Below, in pieces: positions 48,776 to 59,148 of a stretch of DNA of 60,563 nucleotides; positions within the stretch are counted from its first letter, which is position 1; every line of letters begins with the position of its first letter. The position numbers and the translations under genes are program-made. The notes beneath the pieces are model-generated. The model saw only the letters and a list, made by a program, of their open reading frames with translations, did no database searches and was not told where the DNA came from. Where the stretch lies: the NCBI GenBank assembly GCA_001642415.1, contig LTDK01000039.1, forward strand, positions 1 through 60,563, in the 5' to 3' direction. This DNA comes from Nematocida ironsii. Its lineage: Eukaryota > Microsporidia.

Positions 48776-49436
48776 ACTACTATACAACACAGGATATGTA
48801 TATTTATACACAGAAAGAACAGTTTCATCTCAAACCAATCAAAAACTCATCACACACAATAATATACATAAATAAAATTGGGCAATATACTATGTATAAA
48901 CTATCTTTTAGGACAAGATATAGATAATAAAAGGACTTTAGTCAATTTCTAGTATAGTAGAGTAATATTTAATTTTCTAGTAATGCATTCTTTCTAGAAG
49001 AATATTCTAAAGTCATCATTTGCAAAATAACATATTTACACTAAAGTATAAGTTTAGATTGTTTCTAGATTGTACTTAGAAAATATATTAACTAGAAAGT
49101 TTACTTAGATTAATTAAACAATTTGGGATATATAGTTAGAGTGAGTGTGATTTACTAATTTACCAGCATAGAATCATGCATTTTCTGTTATTTCGTATCG
49201 TTATTCCTTCTTCCTTCTATAAACAGTTGTTTTCTTTTATATATAAATCCCTTTCACAGAAACAATTTAACAGTGGTTTTAGGAGTATTCAAACCATATT
49301 TCTTGGATGCTATGAATGGTTTATATTTTTTGGTGTGGGATAACAATTATTCTATCAGAGTGTATAAAATTACATTAGACATCATGTATATAAAAATTAT
49401 AATAACTAATGTTTAGGAATGAGTGCTAATGTATTC
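48776..49436. other. Spacer with repeated TTTCTAG motif
   Basis: TTTCTAG or its variants appear at about 48950, 48973, 48991 and 49049, and CTAGAAA at 49092. No gene found in any frame. Confidence 0.45.
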
Positions 49437-50480
49437 TTACACACTATGACCAAAGACAAGTGAGGTCGACCCAACTACCAGAACAAAACTTACAAGGAAT
49501 AAAATCACTTGAGAGAATTCTTTCATTTTTCTTTTTCTGTCTTGTTCTATTTCAGTATACTTCCACGGTAAAAATGTACCATAAATACTGTTTATAATGA
49601 ACCCAGCAATAAACCCGTATATAGTGCCGTTTACCATAAGATGTAATAGTTTGTACAATGTACTTTGAAGCGCATATACACCGCGGCTGAGTGATAATAC
49701 ACACATAGGAATAAAAACAGCAAGTATTCTTGCTATAACATACCTCATCTTGTTTAATCTTTTAGAAATATCCCCGGCTATAAATTTGTACTTATTTTCT
49801 GTATATGACAAAATTATAATTGTTACTCCTAATAATATGTATGTAAAACAAACCTCATAGAGAGTATAGATCGGACTTGTTACTTTAGGAATAATAGAAA
49901 ATAAATTGTCTGAGGGAGCATTCTTATTTACAGTAAAATACATGTGTAGCCGCAAATCACCCAAAACAGCCACTCTTGTTTCATTAATTATATGTACAAC
50001 AAACACCCCCAGTATATAAATATGGCTTATAATAGTTCTACCAGAAAATAGTTTAAATTTGTCTACATCATGGTATGTTCTGTGCAGTTTATACAGCATA
50101 ACATAGTAAATAACTAAATTGCTTATGGTAATCACAGAGAACCACATATTAATATAAAGCAGAAAGAGTGATACTTTCCCATGAAAACAGTCAATTAAAC
50201 TGCTTGAATAAGAAATCAGAGAGAGTGGCATGCTTAAGAAAAAGTTTGTTATGATAGATTCCCTATACTGGACTGCTTTCCAATATTCTGTTGTAAATAT
50301 AGAGCTGTCTGCAATTCTCTGCTCTCTTTTTTTATCTCTCACTGTATTTGGTACCTCCTGGAAATGAATTATGTTGTATGGACTTCCCCTTAAAATGTTC
50401 TCAAAATTAATGTTTCTTTCCATTGAAGTGGAAGAATATTTTAATCCTGCCTCTCTTGGCGGCATGCTCTCTAAGCTCAT
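49437..50480 (-). CDS. Multispan membrane protein of unknown function
   Basis: The 347-residue protein has a polar N-terminal third (about 1-75). About seven or eight hydrophobic segments follow, for instance ITNFFLSMPLSLISYSSSLI, LFLLYINMWFSVITISNLVI, IYILGVFVVHIINE, VCFTYILLGVTIIILSYT, VIARILAVFIPMCVLSLS, GTIYGFIAGFIINSIYG and VILFLVSFVLVVGSTSLVFG. The C terminus ends in the last helix. No family recognised; a transporter or a lineage-specific envelope protein are both possible. The ATG at 50480 begins MSLESMPPREAGLKY. Confidence 0.7.
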   Translation of the reverse strand: MSLESMPPREAGLKYSSTSMERNINFENILRGSPYNIIHFQEVPNTVRDKKREQRIADSSIFTTEYWKAVQYRESIITNFFLSMPLSLISYSSSLIDCFHGKVSLFLLYINMWFSVITISNLVIYYVMLYKLHRTYHDVDKFKLFSGRTIISHIYILGVFVVHIINETRVAVLGDLRLHMYFTVNKNAPSDNLFSIIPKVTSPIYTLYEVCFTYILLGVTIIILSYTENKYKFIAGDISKRLNKMRYVIARILAVFIPMCVLSLSRGVYALQSTLYKLLHLMVNGTIYGFIAGFIINSIYGTFLPWKYTEIEQDRKRKMKEFSQVILFLVSFVLVVGSTSLVFGHSV

Positions 50481-50960
50481 TTGTTGGTTTTCTGCCAGAA
50501 GATTTTTATTTTATTTTATGCATTCTCTATGCTTTATTATACCTGCTACCATAAAACACTATTTTATTAGACTGATCAATTGTAATATAAATGCACAAAT
50601 CCCAGAAACTGTGCTACATATAAGCTATTTAATGACTGCAATAACTTAACTTTAAATCCGATTTAAGCTGTATAAATTTATAATATATGGTATAATAAAC
50701 AATGAAAATATAATAATAAGAAACAGCCTGAACACCTATAGAAAATACAACCCAAGTATTAAAAAATACATATTAAGCTGCTAAACACTAAATTACTCAT
50801 TATAATCAAATGTTTTGGGATATTTCATAGCTTTCAGAATATTTCTGGTTTTATCTCTCTTATGCATGCCACTATTTATGGTTTAAACAATCTTTTGATA
50901 GTTTACACATTTATAAGATTGTGTAAGATTTATTTTTATTTTTATTTCATTTTCTTTTAC
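50481..50960. other. Divergent AT-rich spacer
   Basis: The spacer holds the promoters of 49437-50480 and 50961-52985. The in-frame ATG at 50862 would add 33 mainly hydrophobic residues to the GTPase; I regard it as spacer. Confidence 0.5.
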
Positions 50961-52985
50961 ATGGCGGGTTTAATTGTAGCGGTTATTGGTGGGTCTCTGG
51001 TGGGAAAGAGCATATTACTAAATAATTTATGCATAAACTATAAAAAAGATATGACAAAAGTAAAAGAGGGATTCATTCTGTACAAGAAAGAGACTTTATC
51101 AGATATATTTGAGTTTGTAGAATTAACACTGCACCCAGAGAATTTTACTTTCATGTGTGATAGTTCATTATTTGATATATTATGTGTGGTAATAGACATT
51201 CGCACAGGGCTGTCTGATTACATTAGAAATATTCTAAAAAAATATAAAAAGTCGTTAATAATTATTGTGATAAATAAAATAGATAAAATATTTGGCATGC
51301 AGATAGAATCTATTCTTACAATAACGTATGATATTATTAATGCAGTGAATAGATATCTTGCATTATGTGGTGATACACGGGGCATATTCTGTGTGGTCAG
51401 TTCACTGTATAAAATATGCCTATTCAGTGGGTATGAAGAAGAATGGATGGGTAATAAGGACACATTTAGAATTTATATGAAAAAACTGCAAGAAACAGCA
51501 GATATAGTAGATATGCCTCGAAAAGATAAGATTAATGCGATTTATCAGAATAACTATCATGGGTTTCTATCTAAAGAAAAAATGAATATACTAGATAATT
51601 TGTCTATAATTAGTGACATATGTATTCATGCTAATGGGGTGCCTTCTATACAGAATGTATTTATTTCTGCAATGACAAATATATTAGGCAAGTTAGAAAT
51701 ACAGCACTATGGATATCACACTGTATTAAAAATACATAAATCTAATGGTAGAGATAGAATTTATGTAATAATAAGGATATCTGAGAAAGAAACCAATAAA
51801 TTTATGTATAGGAATCATCTGTATACTGCAATAAGCATAAAAATAGATTCACTATACGAAATGGGTAAGCTAGAATTAGCAGAAATTGTTATAGACCCAC
51901 AGACATACGATCAGATTATACAGCTACACATAGAAAATAGTACATGTAATAAACTCATGATAGGCTCTACTATAACCAATATTACCGAGGCCGCCATGAA
52001 GAAAATAATCACAAATGAAATTATGTTCTGCCCTGGCGTGAATATATCCTGGGAAAAAATAAATTCATGCGCAGAAAATAGCTATATTTGTAGGATATTT
52101 AGTAATGGGCCAGATACTCTTGAAAGGATGTTAGAGGAATTGGCATATATTGGAAATATTAACAATATAAAGGATATTATGCCCAATCCCATAACTTATT
52201 ATATAAGAAGAACGCCAAGTAGCAAAACCCACATTAAATTTTATATAGGAAATAGATATATTTTACTAGAGGTTTGTTCTAATCTCAAGAATAATGTATC
52301 TGAAATAGAAAAAATAAAAACGCCCCCAGTAGAATTAGATACATTATCCATTGAAAAATACACGCACATCACAATAGATAACAAAGAGGAAATTTTCTTA
52401 GATGTGCCAGATGCAATCTTATTAGAAGAGAGAAAAATAATTGATAAGCTAGCGAACACTCTAAAAGAACTCTGGATGGAAATGGATTTACATAAAAAGC
52501 TTGCATACACAACACTTCGAATAGTAGAAATTATGCAAAATAATTTAAACTGTGATATACCACCGGAGAGTGGTAAAGACCTAGCTAGAGTAAGATTGGA
52601 GAGATGTAGATTTTGGGTTATAGAGCATCATCTTCGAGTAGAATTTGTTTTAAGCCTTCCTATGCTTACTGTATACAAATCAACAGATAAATTCATTAAT
52701 AGTTTGATTTTAAAGCCAGGGATTCTTCCTGTTATAAGAAGCATAGCAAAGAAGTGCTTTGGTAAGCTCATCTCATTTAAGTTATGTTCTACATTTATGC
52801 AGTGTAGGGCAGAATGCCTTATTCCTATTTCTGAATATACAGAGTGTATTTCTATGCTACGCACATTTTTTAGTGAGTGTTGGCCATATTTGCTGGAGCA
52901 TTGTGTTCTACCCATAAAAAGTAAAGGCGAGTGCGCCACAGTGGACATAAATATGCTTTATAAAGAAAAACTGCCAATACTTTGA
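50961..52985 (+). CDS. Divergent EF-2-like translational GTPase (EFL1-like)
   Basis: I take the ATG at 50961 (MAGLIVAVIGGSLVGKSILL, 674 residues), where the G1 motif GGSLVGKS is at residues 10-17. NKID (G4) follows in LIIIVINKIDKIFGMQ. The usual DTPGH region is degenerate (CVVIDIRTGLSDY). Domains II and III are weakly visible, with NITEAAMKKII (about 370). The end, MQCRAECLIPISEYTECISMLRTFFSECWP, matches domain V of EF-2 (GRAFVQAYLPV..). EFL1/Ria1 releases the anti-association factor eIF6 from 60S; the match to it rather than to Snu114 or EF-2 is inference. It is shorter than EF-2 (about 840) and lacks several residues needed for fast GTP hydrolysis. Confidence 0.6.
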   Translation: MAGLIVAVIGGSLVGKSILLNNLCINYKKDMTKVKEGFILYKKETLSDIFEFVELTLHPENFTFMCDSSLFDILCVVIDIRTGLSDYIRNILKKYKKSLIIIVINKIDKIFGMQIESILTITYDIINAVNRYLALCGDTRGIFCVVSSLYKICLFSGYEEEWMGNKDTFRIYMKKLQETADIVDMPRKDKINAIYQNNYHGFLSKEKMNILDNLSIISDICIHANGVPSIQNVFISAMTNILGKLEIQHYGYHTVLKIHKSNGRDRIYVIIRISEKETNKFMYRNHLYTAISIKIDSLYEMGKLELAEIVIDPQTYDQIIQLHIENSTCNKLMIGSTITNITEAAMKKIITNEIMFCPGVNISWEKINSCAENSYICRIFSNGPDTLERMLEELAYIGNINNIKDIMPNPITYYIRRTPSSKTHIKFYIGNRYILLEVCSNLKNNVSEIEKIKTPPVELDTLSIEKYTHITIDNKEEIFLDVPDAILLEERKIIDKLANTLKELWMEMDLHKKLAYTTLRIVEIMQNNLNCDIPPESGKDLARVRLERCRFWVIEHHLRVEFVLSLPMLTVYKSTDKFINSLILKPGILPVIRSIAKKCFGKLISFKLCSTFMQCRAECLIPISEYTECISMLRTFFSECWPYLLEHCVLPIKSKGECATVDINMLYKEKLPIL

Positions 52986-53014
52986 AAACAGCAAAATGCA
53001 AATTTTTAACACAA

Positions 53015-53488
53015 ATGGATATTGGGTGCTCGATAGATGAGGTAATTAAAAGAAGTGAAGCAAAGTCAGAGGCAAGAAAACAGAAAAATAAAGAGAAGAG
53101 GAAGACGGAAAAGGAAAGACTTGCAGAGTCAGAGGAAAAGGAGAACAGTCAGTTAGAGAATGCACATTCAGAAGCACCAAAAAAAGAGAAGCTAAAAAGA
53201 GCAGACAGAGTAATTCTTCTGGACAGAGCAGCAGTAGCATCCAGGGATGATGTTCCAAAAATAGAAGAAAAGGAACTGAAGGAAGTGCTTAAAATTGTAG
53301 TTAAAATTATGAACACCATTCCATATGAGCCAATAAGAATTAATAAATTCCAAGAAGATGGAGACCCACATATTAATGCAGTCGGTGAGAACCACTTAAG
53401 AAAAAGAGACAGATCCGCGCCAGTGGTATTTAATAAGGGAAAGAGAATCACAACCCCACAAACTAATAAGAGACAAAGAAAACAATAA
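53015..53488 (+). CDS. Charged lysine/glutamate-rich protein of unknown function
   Basis: The first ATG in frame is at 53015 (MDIGCSIDEVIKRSEAKSEA, 157 residues). The N-terminal half is an extended charged helix (KQKNKEKRKTEKERLAESEE), and the second half has a hydrophobic segment (LKEVLKIVVKIMNTIPYEPI). The end is basic with KRITTPQTNKRQRK, a likely nuclear localisation signal. The gene starts 29 bases after the GTPase stop, which suggests a tightly packed pair. A nucleolar or nuclear role is a guess. Confidence 0.55.
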   Translation: MDIGCSIDEVIKRSEAKSEARKQKNKEKRKTEKERLAESEEKENSQLENAHSEAPKKEKLKRADRVILLDRAAVASRDDVPKIEEKELKEVLKIVVKIMNTIPYEPIRINKFQEDGDPHINAVGENHLRKRDRSAPVVFNKGKRITTPQTNKRQRKQ

Positions 53489-53845
53489 ATTAATAGATGC
53501 CTTAAAATCCTTCAAGAATACTTCCTTCATACCAGAAATACTCCCGATAAAGTAAAGTACTAATTTTTACAATAATTTCATGTACTTATCACTATTATAA
53601 AATAAACTCCGGGCTATATTAAATACAAATAATTAGTAGAAATTTATTTTATTCGAAAATATTCCATTCTGAAAAATGATTAACAAACTCTAACTTAGAA
53701 TTCAAATGTATTGGTTGCTTGTTTCAATGTATAATTTAAAATGCCTATACTAAATATATTACTAGCCATAAACAAGTTATTTACATACATATAGGAACTG
53801 AAATTTGGATAAAATTTACAGCTATTTAAATCAAAAATTATCAAA
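53489..53845. other. AT-rich spacer between convergent genes
   Basis: Nothing recognised; the 61-codon frame at 53695-53880 is a shadow. Confidence 0.5.
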
Positions 53846-54571
53846 TTATGCAGTGGCACCAACGGTAACAGATAGGCCATAGCAGGTGTATATAAGCATT
53901 ATAAGAAGCAAAACTACAATAACACATCCATAAAATTTCTTTTTTTTACTTGACATTTTGTGAAATCTCAATGGAATTATGACCTTAGTTGGTTTTTGTG
54001 TTGTTGGAAGACCAAATTCTAGGCATGGAACAGAATATTTTCTAACTATAGTATCATTGCCTGCTCTTTCTACTTTTTGGTCAAGAGCAATTATATCAAC
54101 AATTTCTCCTCTATTTCCTCTTCTTTCATACGTGACTGCAGAAAAAAGTCCAAGATTAATATAATGAACATTATTTCCTATTTTGAAAACACCCTGTGGT
54201 CCGTTATCATAATCACATATACTACTTCTACTACTATTAGATGAATCACATGTAGATGTATCTTCTTCTTTAGGCTGTTCTCTAGAATAATAAGTACTGG
54301 ATGTCATTGATTGTCTGCTTGTATATTCTTGGTTTGTGCTACTAAAGAAGCTATTTGTTGTAGTTGGCCTAGTCTCTGGCATCAAATTCTGATTTCTTAA
54401 ACTTGGCCCGTTAAGTTGTTGTGATGTGCTAAATGAATTGTATGCTTCTGTTGGTCTTTGTGGAGTTGTTTGTATTGGTCTTGCGGTTACTGGCACTGGT
54501 GGTATATTTTCTGCTTTGGGCAAGTTCAATGCTTCTTCATATGTTGGTAAGTCTGATGGCTGATAATCCAT
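53846..54571 (-). CDS. Tail-anchored protein with LPTYEEAL motif
   Basis: The 241-residue protein starts MDYQPSDLPTYEEALNLPKA. LPTYEEAL resembles a PY-type (L/PPxY) ligand for WW domains of NEDD4-type ubiquitin ligases; the same kind of sequence recruits trafficking factors in many membrane adaptors. Residues 20-120 are S/T/P/N-rich and probably disordered. A folded segment (FKIGNNVHYINLGLFSAVTY, then VPCLEFGLPTTQKPTKVIIP) precedes a basic patch (MSSKKKKFYG) and a C-terminal hydrophobic helix (CVIVVLLLIMLIYTCYGLSV). The layout fits a tail-anchored protein with an N-terminal cytosolic domain. No family recognised. A serine cluster (SNSSRSS) may be phosphorylated. Confidence 0.7.
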   Translation of the reverse strand: MDYQPSDLPTYEEALNLPKAENIPPVPVTARPIQTTPQRPTEAYNSFSTSQQLNGPSLRNQNLMPETRPTTTNSFFSSTNQEYTSRQSMTSSTYYSREQPKEEDTSTCDSSNSSRSSICDYDNGPQGVFKIGNNVHYINLGLFSAVTYERRGNRGEIVDIIALDQKVERAGNDTIVRKYSVPCLEFGLPTTQKPTKVIIPLRFHKMSSKKKKFYGCVIVVLLLIMLIYTCYGLSVTVGATA

Positions 54572-54855
54572 TTATAGTATAAAAAAATTGCAAAAATATA
54601 TAATTTTATATAACTGTAAATCATAATTAATAAAATAGATCCAATTACAGATATATCTTGTTATAAAATACTCTAATATGCTATTTCTTCTATAATTTGT
54701 TGCAGTCTGAAACGCTCTTAATATAATTACTATTATGCATAATATTACAGTGTTTCTTAATAAACCAAGTGAACTATTAAGTATACGCACTTTGTTTTGT
54801 GTACAGATCAATTTGTGTCATGACATAAATATTATGACTTTATTTTCTTTTAAGA

Positions 54856-55554
54856 ATGGATGGGCATGGATTGAATATTTTTCATTTGAGTAATAGGATA
54901 GAGAGCATTGCTCCAATTAAAATACAAGTAGTGCTAGGACTAGGGAGTGGTTTATTTGGTGCTGCATACAGTGGAATATTCCATTTTAAAGAGAACCATT
55001 TAATTAAAACAACTCTTACTTTGTTCTGTGCGTTTATTCTATACATTGCATACTTATTTATGCTTAGACTGTATGTATACAGGCCATTAGATATTATTAT
55101 ATTTTTACTTGCTGTCCACACGAGAGCACTAAAAAGCATTATAGCCGCAACCGATGCAGCCAAAAAAGCAATCCAAATTAAAAAGACTACTAATGTAATC
55201 AGTCCGCAGGTAAAACCGAAAATTCTTGAACCCAAAAAAACAAAAAAGTCAATATTAAAATTGATTTTATTTCCCACAAAGACTACTACACCAATACCAT
55301 TTGATAAAATATTTGAAGAACTCGTATTTAGACTGCTTATTGTATCAAACATTCATATAATTTATAGGTTACAATCTATAGATGTGTATATATTAGCAAA
55401 GGGGGTATTATATGCCTCTTTATCCTATATAATAAGGTATGCTGAATATAAACTAACAAAAACCACACCACCTGGTGTAATAAATCGAGATGGGTATAAT
55501 ATATATGCATGGTTTATATATTCTCTTTTGATAACTGAAATGTATACGAAATAG
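54856..55554 (+). CDS. Multispan membrane protein of unknown function
   Basis: The 232-residue protein has about four or five hydrophobic segments: VVLGLGSGLFGAAYSGIF (about 25-42), TLTLFCAFILYIAYLFMLRL, LDIIIFLLAVHTRALKS, LVFRLLIVSNIHIIYRL and VYILAKGVLYASLSYIIRY. A basic polar loop at 100-145 (KKTTNVISPQVKPKILEPKK) divides it. No family recognised; a Nematocida-specific membrane protein is likely. It is divergent from 53846-54571, with a 284-base spacer. Confidence 0.65.
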   Translation: MDGHGLNIFHLSNRIESIAPIKIQVVLGLGSGLFGAAYSGIFHFKENHLIKTTLTLFCAFILYIAYLFMLRLYVYRPLDIIIFLLAVHTRALKSIIAATDAAKKAIQIKKTTNVISPQVKPKILEPKKTKKSILKLILFPTKTTTPIPFDKIFEELVFRLLIVSNIHIIYRLQSIDVYILAKGVLYASLSYIIRYAEYKLTKTTPPGVINRDGYNIYAWFIYSLLITEMYTK

Positions 55555-55723
55555 AATATTTATACTGAAATGTATAAATAATTTTAGCTATATTTATGAT
55601 AATATTTCGTTTATTGTATACATATGGGTATTATTTAGTAATTATAATAGAGCAGTAGAATAATTATAGTCTGTTAAATATCTAAGGTTATTATACATAG
55701 AAATAAAAGAATATGTTATAAAT
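55555..55723. other. AT-rich spacer
   Basis: Nothing recognised. Confidence 0.4.
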
Positions 55724-55970
55724 TTAGTCTAATGCTAAAATTAAATTATCTTTGTATTCTTCGTCTTCGTATACATGGATTCTTTTATTTGCTAAAACTA
55801 GGCATACTTCTTTATTGAACTACATAAAGCTGTTATATAGTTCCATCTATCATTACTGATTCCACTGCGCATACATTCAATATTTCTGTAAGCAGTGCAA
55901 TAAAACAGCTGCTAATAGGATACTGTTTTATTGGCACAACAGTAGTTAATGGTATATTATGTGCACACAT
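55724..55970 (-). pseudogene. Possible small gene broken by a frameshift or stops
   Basis: A 45-codon frame starts at the ATG at 55970 (MCAHNIPLTTVVPIKQYPIS, then SCFIALLTEILNVCAVESVM) and stops at 55833. Only a few bases later another frame gives FNKEVCLVLANKRIHVYEDE, then EYKDNLILALD, ending at 55724. Both pieces look like real protein in composition and together would make about 80 residues, but two stops separate them. It is a candidate pseudogene, or two unrelated chance frames. No family could be named; an OB-fold-like strand pattern is only a guess. Confidence 0.25.
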
Positions 55971-56187
55971 TGTAACTATGAACAATCAATAACTATTTAC
56001 ATTTAAAAATTGAAAAGTCTTAAATATAATCTATAATACTGGACAGTATTATGTATGGGGTTTCTATATATGATTTAGTGGTGATTTTATGTGAGGTTGG
56101 TTTAATTTCGGGTTATAATTGCTAGTTGTAATTTTGTTTATTTGGCTATTCTACAGAATATAAAAATAGGAAAAATATTGTAAATTA
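55971..56187. promoter_or_regulatory. Upstream region of the TPR gene
   Basis: AGAATATAAAAATAGGAAAA at 56156-56175 is a TATA-like stretch about 30 bases before the ATG. TTTCGGGTTATAA (reverse ATAACCCGAA) lies at 56105-56118. Confidence 0.35.
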
Positions 56188-58563
56188 ATGTATTCACAGC
56201 AGAAGAGACAGGAGGAAGGAAAGAGCGCTCTTCCATTGGGAGAGGAGTTTGAGGCACTAATTAAAAGGCTTAACTCTGGTCAAATAGAAGAAAGAGTCAA
56301 AATTGCAATCGCAGGAAAGTATTTTTCTGTTGGGGATGAAGATGGCTATAAGCGAGTAATAGAAACTGTCTCTGTCAAAAGCACAGAAGACCATACACTG
56401 AAAAACAATCAAGACATTATGATTTCACTAATCAGGTATAACAAAACTCAGGAGATTAGCTATCTAAACCAGGCAAAGGATTTAATTACAAAGACTCACA
56501 TATTCCCGACCATAAAAACAATGTTTTTACTAGCTACAGAATCATCACAGGATGAAATACTTAAGGAGGCCTACAAACTAAACAGGAACTGTAAATACTC
56601 GGCACAGTTAAAGGCAATTTCATTTATAAATTCAAAGAAGTATGAAGAAGCATCTTCAATCATTGAAAGACTACCTGCATCCATAGAGAAGACTCTTTTG
56701 GAGCTGGTGACTGTTGTTTTTCTAGATGCCGAGCGCGCCAAAGAAGTGTACGCGCGCTTTGAGAATGAGTTTAAGAAGGAAAAAGAAAAGGAAAAAAGTA
56801 ATCCTGAAAGACTGGATATGTATATAGAATATGCAAAGAGACTTGTTGAAAAAGGCCCTGGAGTAGGCATTGATTTAATTGTGTCTGAAATTGCTGAAGC
56901 ATTAAAAACTACCTCAGGCGTTGCTTTAGGAAGCGCAAAACATCTGGTTGAGCAAACTGCAAAAAACCCACAGCGATCACTTGATCTCTTAAGTGTATCA
57001 AAAAGATTGCTGCTGGAGGTTGAAATACTAAGGGCTGAGGCTTTACTGAGCAAGAAAAGGTACATGGAAGTAATGGACTTGGCACAGAGCTTAAAATCCA
57101 GTGACCTTCCTATAGACGAAAGTGCTTCTGAGCGAATTGCTATTATACTGGTAAGCTCTGCTATAATTCAAAACAAAACAGAGCAGCTAGATGTTCCCTG
57201 GATAGTGAATGCACTGTCAAAGCGAGAGCAAATTAAAAAAGACATTGGGCTTTCAGATCTTGTTGAGCTTATAAAGAGTAAAGATCCCAGTACTCCCTCT
57301 TTAGAAGGGCAGGCACTGCTCTGGGCACAAAAGATGATAAAGTTGTCAAAAAATGAGCATCTTATATGGAAGCCTGTAATAGAGGAAAGCAAATACTTGA
57401 ATCGCGTAGGAAATATTTATTTCTCTCAGAAGAAAATAGAAGAGGCTATTAAGGCGTATAATAAAGCACTGGAATTGAGCACAGAGACACAGGCCACGGA
57501 GGTTCAGGAAAACATTGACATGCTAAAACAGTGGGTATCAAGAAAAGAGCCTATTCTAAGCGAGTGCCCAGAAGTCATGTGCTTGTTTAAATCGCTAGGA
57601 TATACCAGTGATAATCCTTCTACTATAGAATACATCAATAATGCAATGCGCACCGAGCTAAAGATAGAATCTGTGGGCTTACTAGAAGAAATAGCAAAGG
57701 AGCTCTCAAAAAATATTTCAGACAACACGGGAACAGAGCGGGTTCTAAATATTTTATCTTTATGCAGTCTGGTAAAATTCAAGAAGTCTATTCTTACAGC
57801 AACAGAGATTTCAGAAAGTAATATTTCTGTGATTTACAACCATATTCTGTTTTGGTGCAACGAAAACACTCAAATTGACACAGATGTGGCTAATGCAGCA
57901 ATTGAATGGTACACTTCCAAATACTCCACTGCATCACAAAAACTCGTAGCAAAGCATGCTGTGCTTCTTGTTATGACAAATCTTTCTAAGAGTGGATCCG
58001 TAAAAGAATTTAATGAAATATTTATGAAAGTTAAGGACCACATAAAAGAAGACACAAAGGATTTAGAACGAATAACTGAAATGAAATTAAAATTAGAAGA
58101 AATAAACAGCCCTATAGACGAAGACAAATCTGTACTGGAAAATATAGAGGTTCCAGTAGAGACGGCCAATAAAAAAGAGGCGGAGCCAAAACAGCAGCAG
58201 CCAACTGTAAAAGACTCAAGCGAGCTACTGTCTAAAAGAGAAGAAGTTATGCGAATGCTGACAGAAACAGGACCAGGCAATAAAAAATCTAGTAAAAAAT
58301 CTAAGAGAGCAAGGCCTGATGAAGAGGAAGAAAAGCCTGTAAAGAGACAGAAAATAAAGCGAGAGGATAAAGAAGAGAGAAAGCCTAGAAATTCATCTGT
58401 TAAAAAGTCCAGCAGCGCAGCGGTATCTAGCGATGATGAAGAACCTACATCCATTAAAAAACATAAAGTAAAAGCAGGCAAAGAAAGGAAATCAGAAGAG
58501 CCCGCACCAGTGGCTATTAAAAGAGCTTCTCACACGGTTTTGTCTAGTGATGAAGAAGACTGA
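56188..58563 (+). CDS. TPR repeat protein with charged C terminus (possible Ctr9 or SRP72)
   Basis: The 791-residue protein is mostly helical repeats from residue 30 to about 640. One TPR is clear (NRVGNIYFSQKKIEEAIKAY, near 410), and several weaker helix pairs occur, for example AISFINSKKYEEASSIIERL. The C-terminal 120 residues are highly charged with clusters of K and E and end in SDEED. Two TPR proteins with such tails are Ctr9 of the Paf1 transcription complex (SDEED-like end) and SRP72 of the signal recognition particle (basic tail). The acidic-basic mix favours Ctr9 slightly; neither is proven. Codon usage is GC-richer than that of the secreted genes. Confidence 0.6.
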   Translation: MYSQQKRQEEGKSALPLGEEFEALIKRLNSGQIEERVKIAIAGKYFSVGDEDGYKRVIETVSVKSTEDHTLKNNQDIMISLIRYNKTQEISYLNQAKDLITKTHIFPTIKTMFLLATESSQDEILKEAYKLNRNCKYSAQLKAISFINSKKYEEASSIIERLPASIEKTLLELVTVVFLDAERAKEVYARFENEFKKEKEKEKSNPERLDMYIEYAKRLVEKGPGVGIDLIVSEIAEALKTTSGVALGSAKHLVEQTAKNPQRSLDLLSVSKRLLLEVEILRAEALLSKKRYMEVMDLAQSLKSSDLPIDESASERIAIILVSSAIIQNKTEQLDVPWIVNALSKREQIKKDIGLSDLVELIKSKDPSTPSLEGQALLWAQKMIKLSKNEHLIWKPVIEESKYLNRVGNIYFSQKKIEEAIKAYNKALELSTETQATEVQENIDMLKQWVSRKEPILSECPEVMCLFKSLGYTSDNPSTIEYINNAMRTELKIESVGLLEEIAKELSKNISDNTGTERVLNILSLCSLVKFKKSILTATEISESNISVIYNHILFWCNENTQIDTDVANAAIEWYTSKYSTASQKLVAKHAVLLVMTNLSKSGSVKEFNEIFMKVKDHIKEDTKDLERITEMKLKLEEINSPIDEDKSVLENIEVPVETANKKEAEPKQQQPTVKDSSELLSKREEVMRMLTETGPGNKKSSKKSKRARPDEEEEKPVKRQKIKREDKEERKPRNSSVKKSSSAAVSSDDEEPTSIKKHKVKAGKERKSEEPAPVAIKRASHTVLSSDEED

Positions 58564-59148
58564 TAATTATATAGACCTTTCATTTGAAAATAATTGAATT
58601 TCAGACAATCTACAGAATTAGTTTTATTTTAATGCATTCCTATGTAAATGCCTTGAATTTTTATGCCCAAAAAATCCTTCTAATAATATACAAAATAAAC
58701 CATTTAACTTATCACATACTTCTATGTTTGTATTATTCTTTCTATATAACCCCTAAAATTATAATCGATCCTTCTCTAATACAATTATAAAGAGCAATTT
58801 AAAACTCACTTAATGCCTTAAATACACATAGTAGTACAGATATTCCATAGTATAATTCATTATCTCAGTATTATTTAATAGTATTATTAATTTTAGGTCA
58901 AATTGTTCTTATTTTTACATGTACATTCATATTTTGTTTGTTAGTTGCACTGCCTTCTAATTGAAATCATCTAATACTCATTTTCTATATACATATATAT
59001 AAATCCTTCAGTTTTTATTTTTTATGAAGAATTTCTTTCTTTTTATAATTATTCCATATGATAATGTACACATAAAATTAATATTCTAAAATGAATAATA
59101 AATTACAAAATAGTAATAATATACACCGGCAGTTAAAGACATTATAAC
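58564..59148. other. AT-rich spacer
   Basis: A 68-codon frame at 58584-58790 has no gene-like composition. Nothing else is seen. Confidence 0.4.

Noticed and set aside
58584..58790. 68-residue ORF downstream of the TPR gene
   Set aside because: No motif and AT-driven composition.
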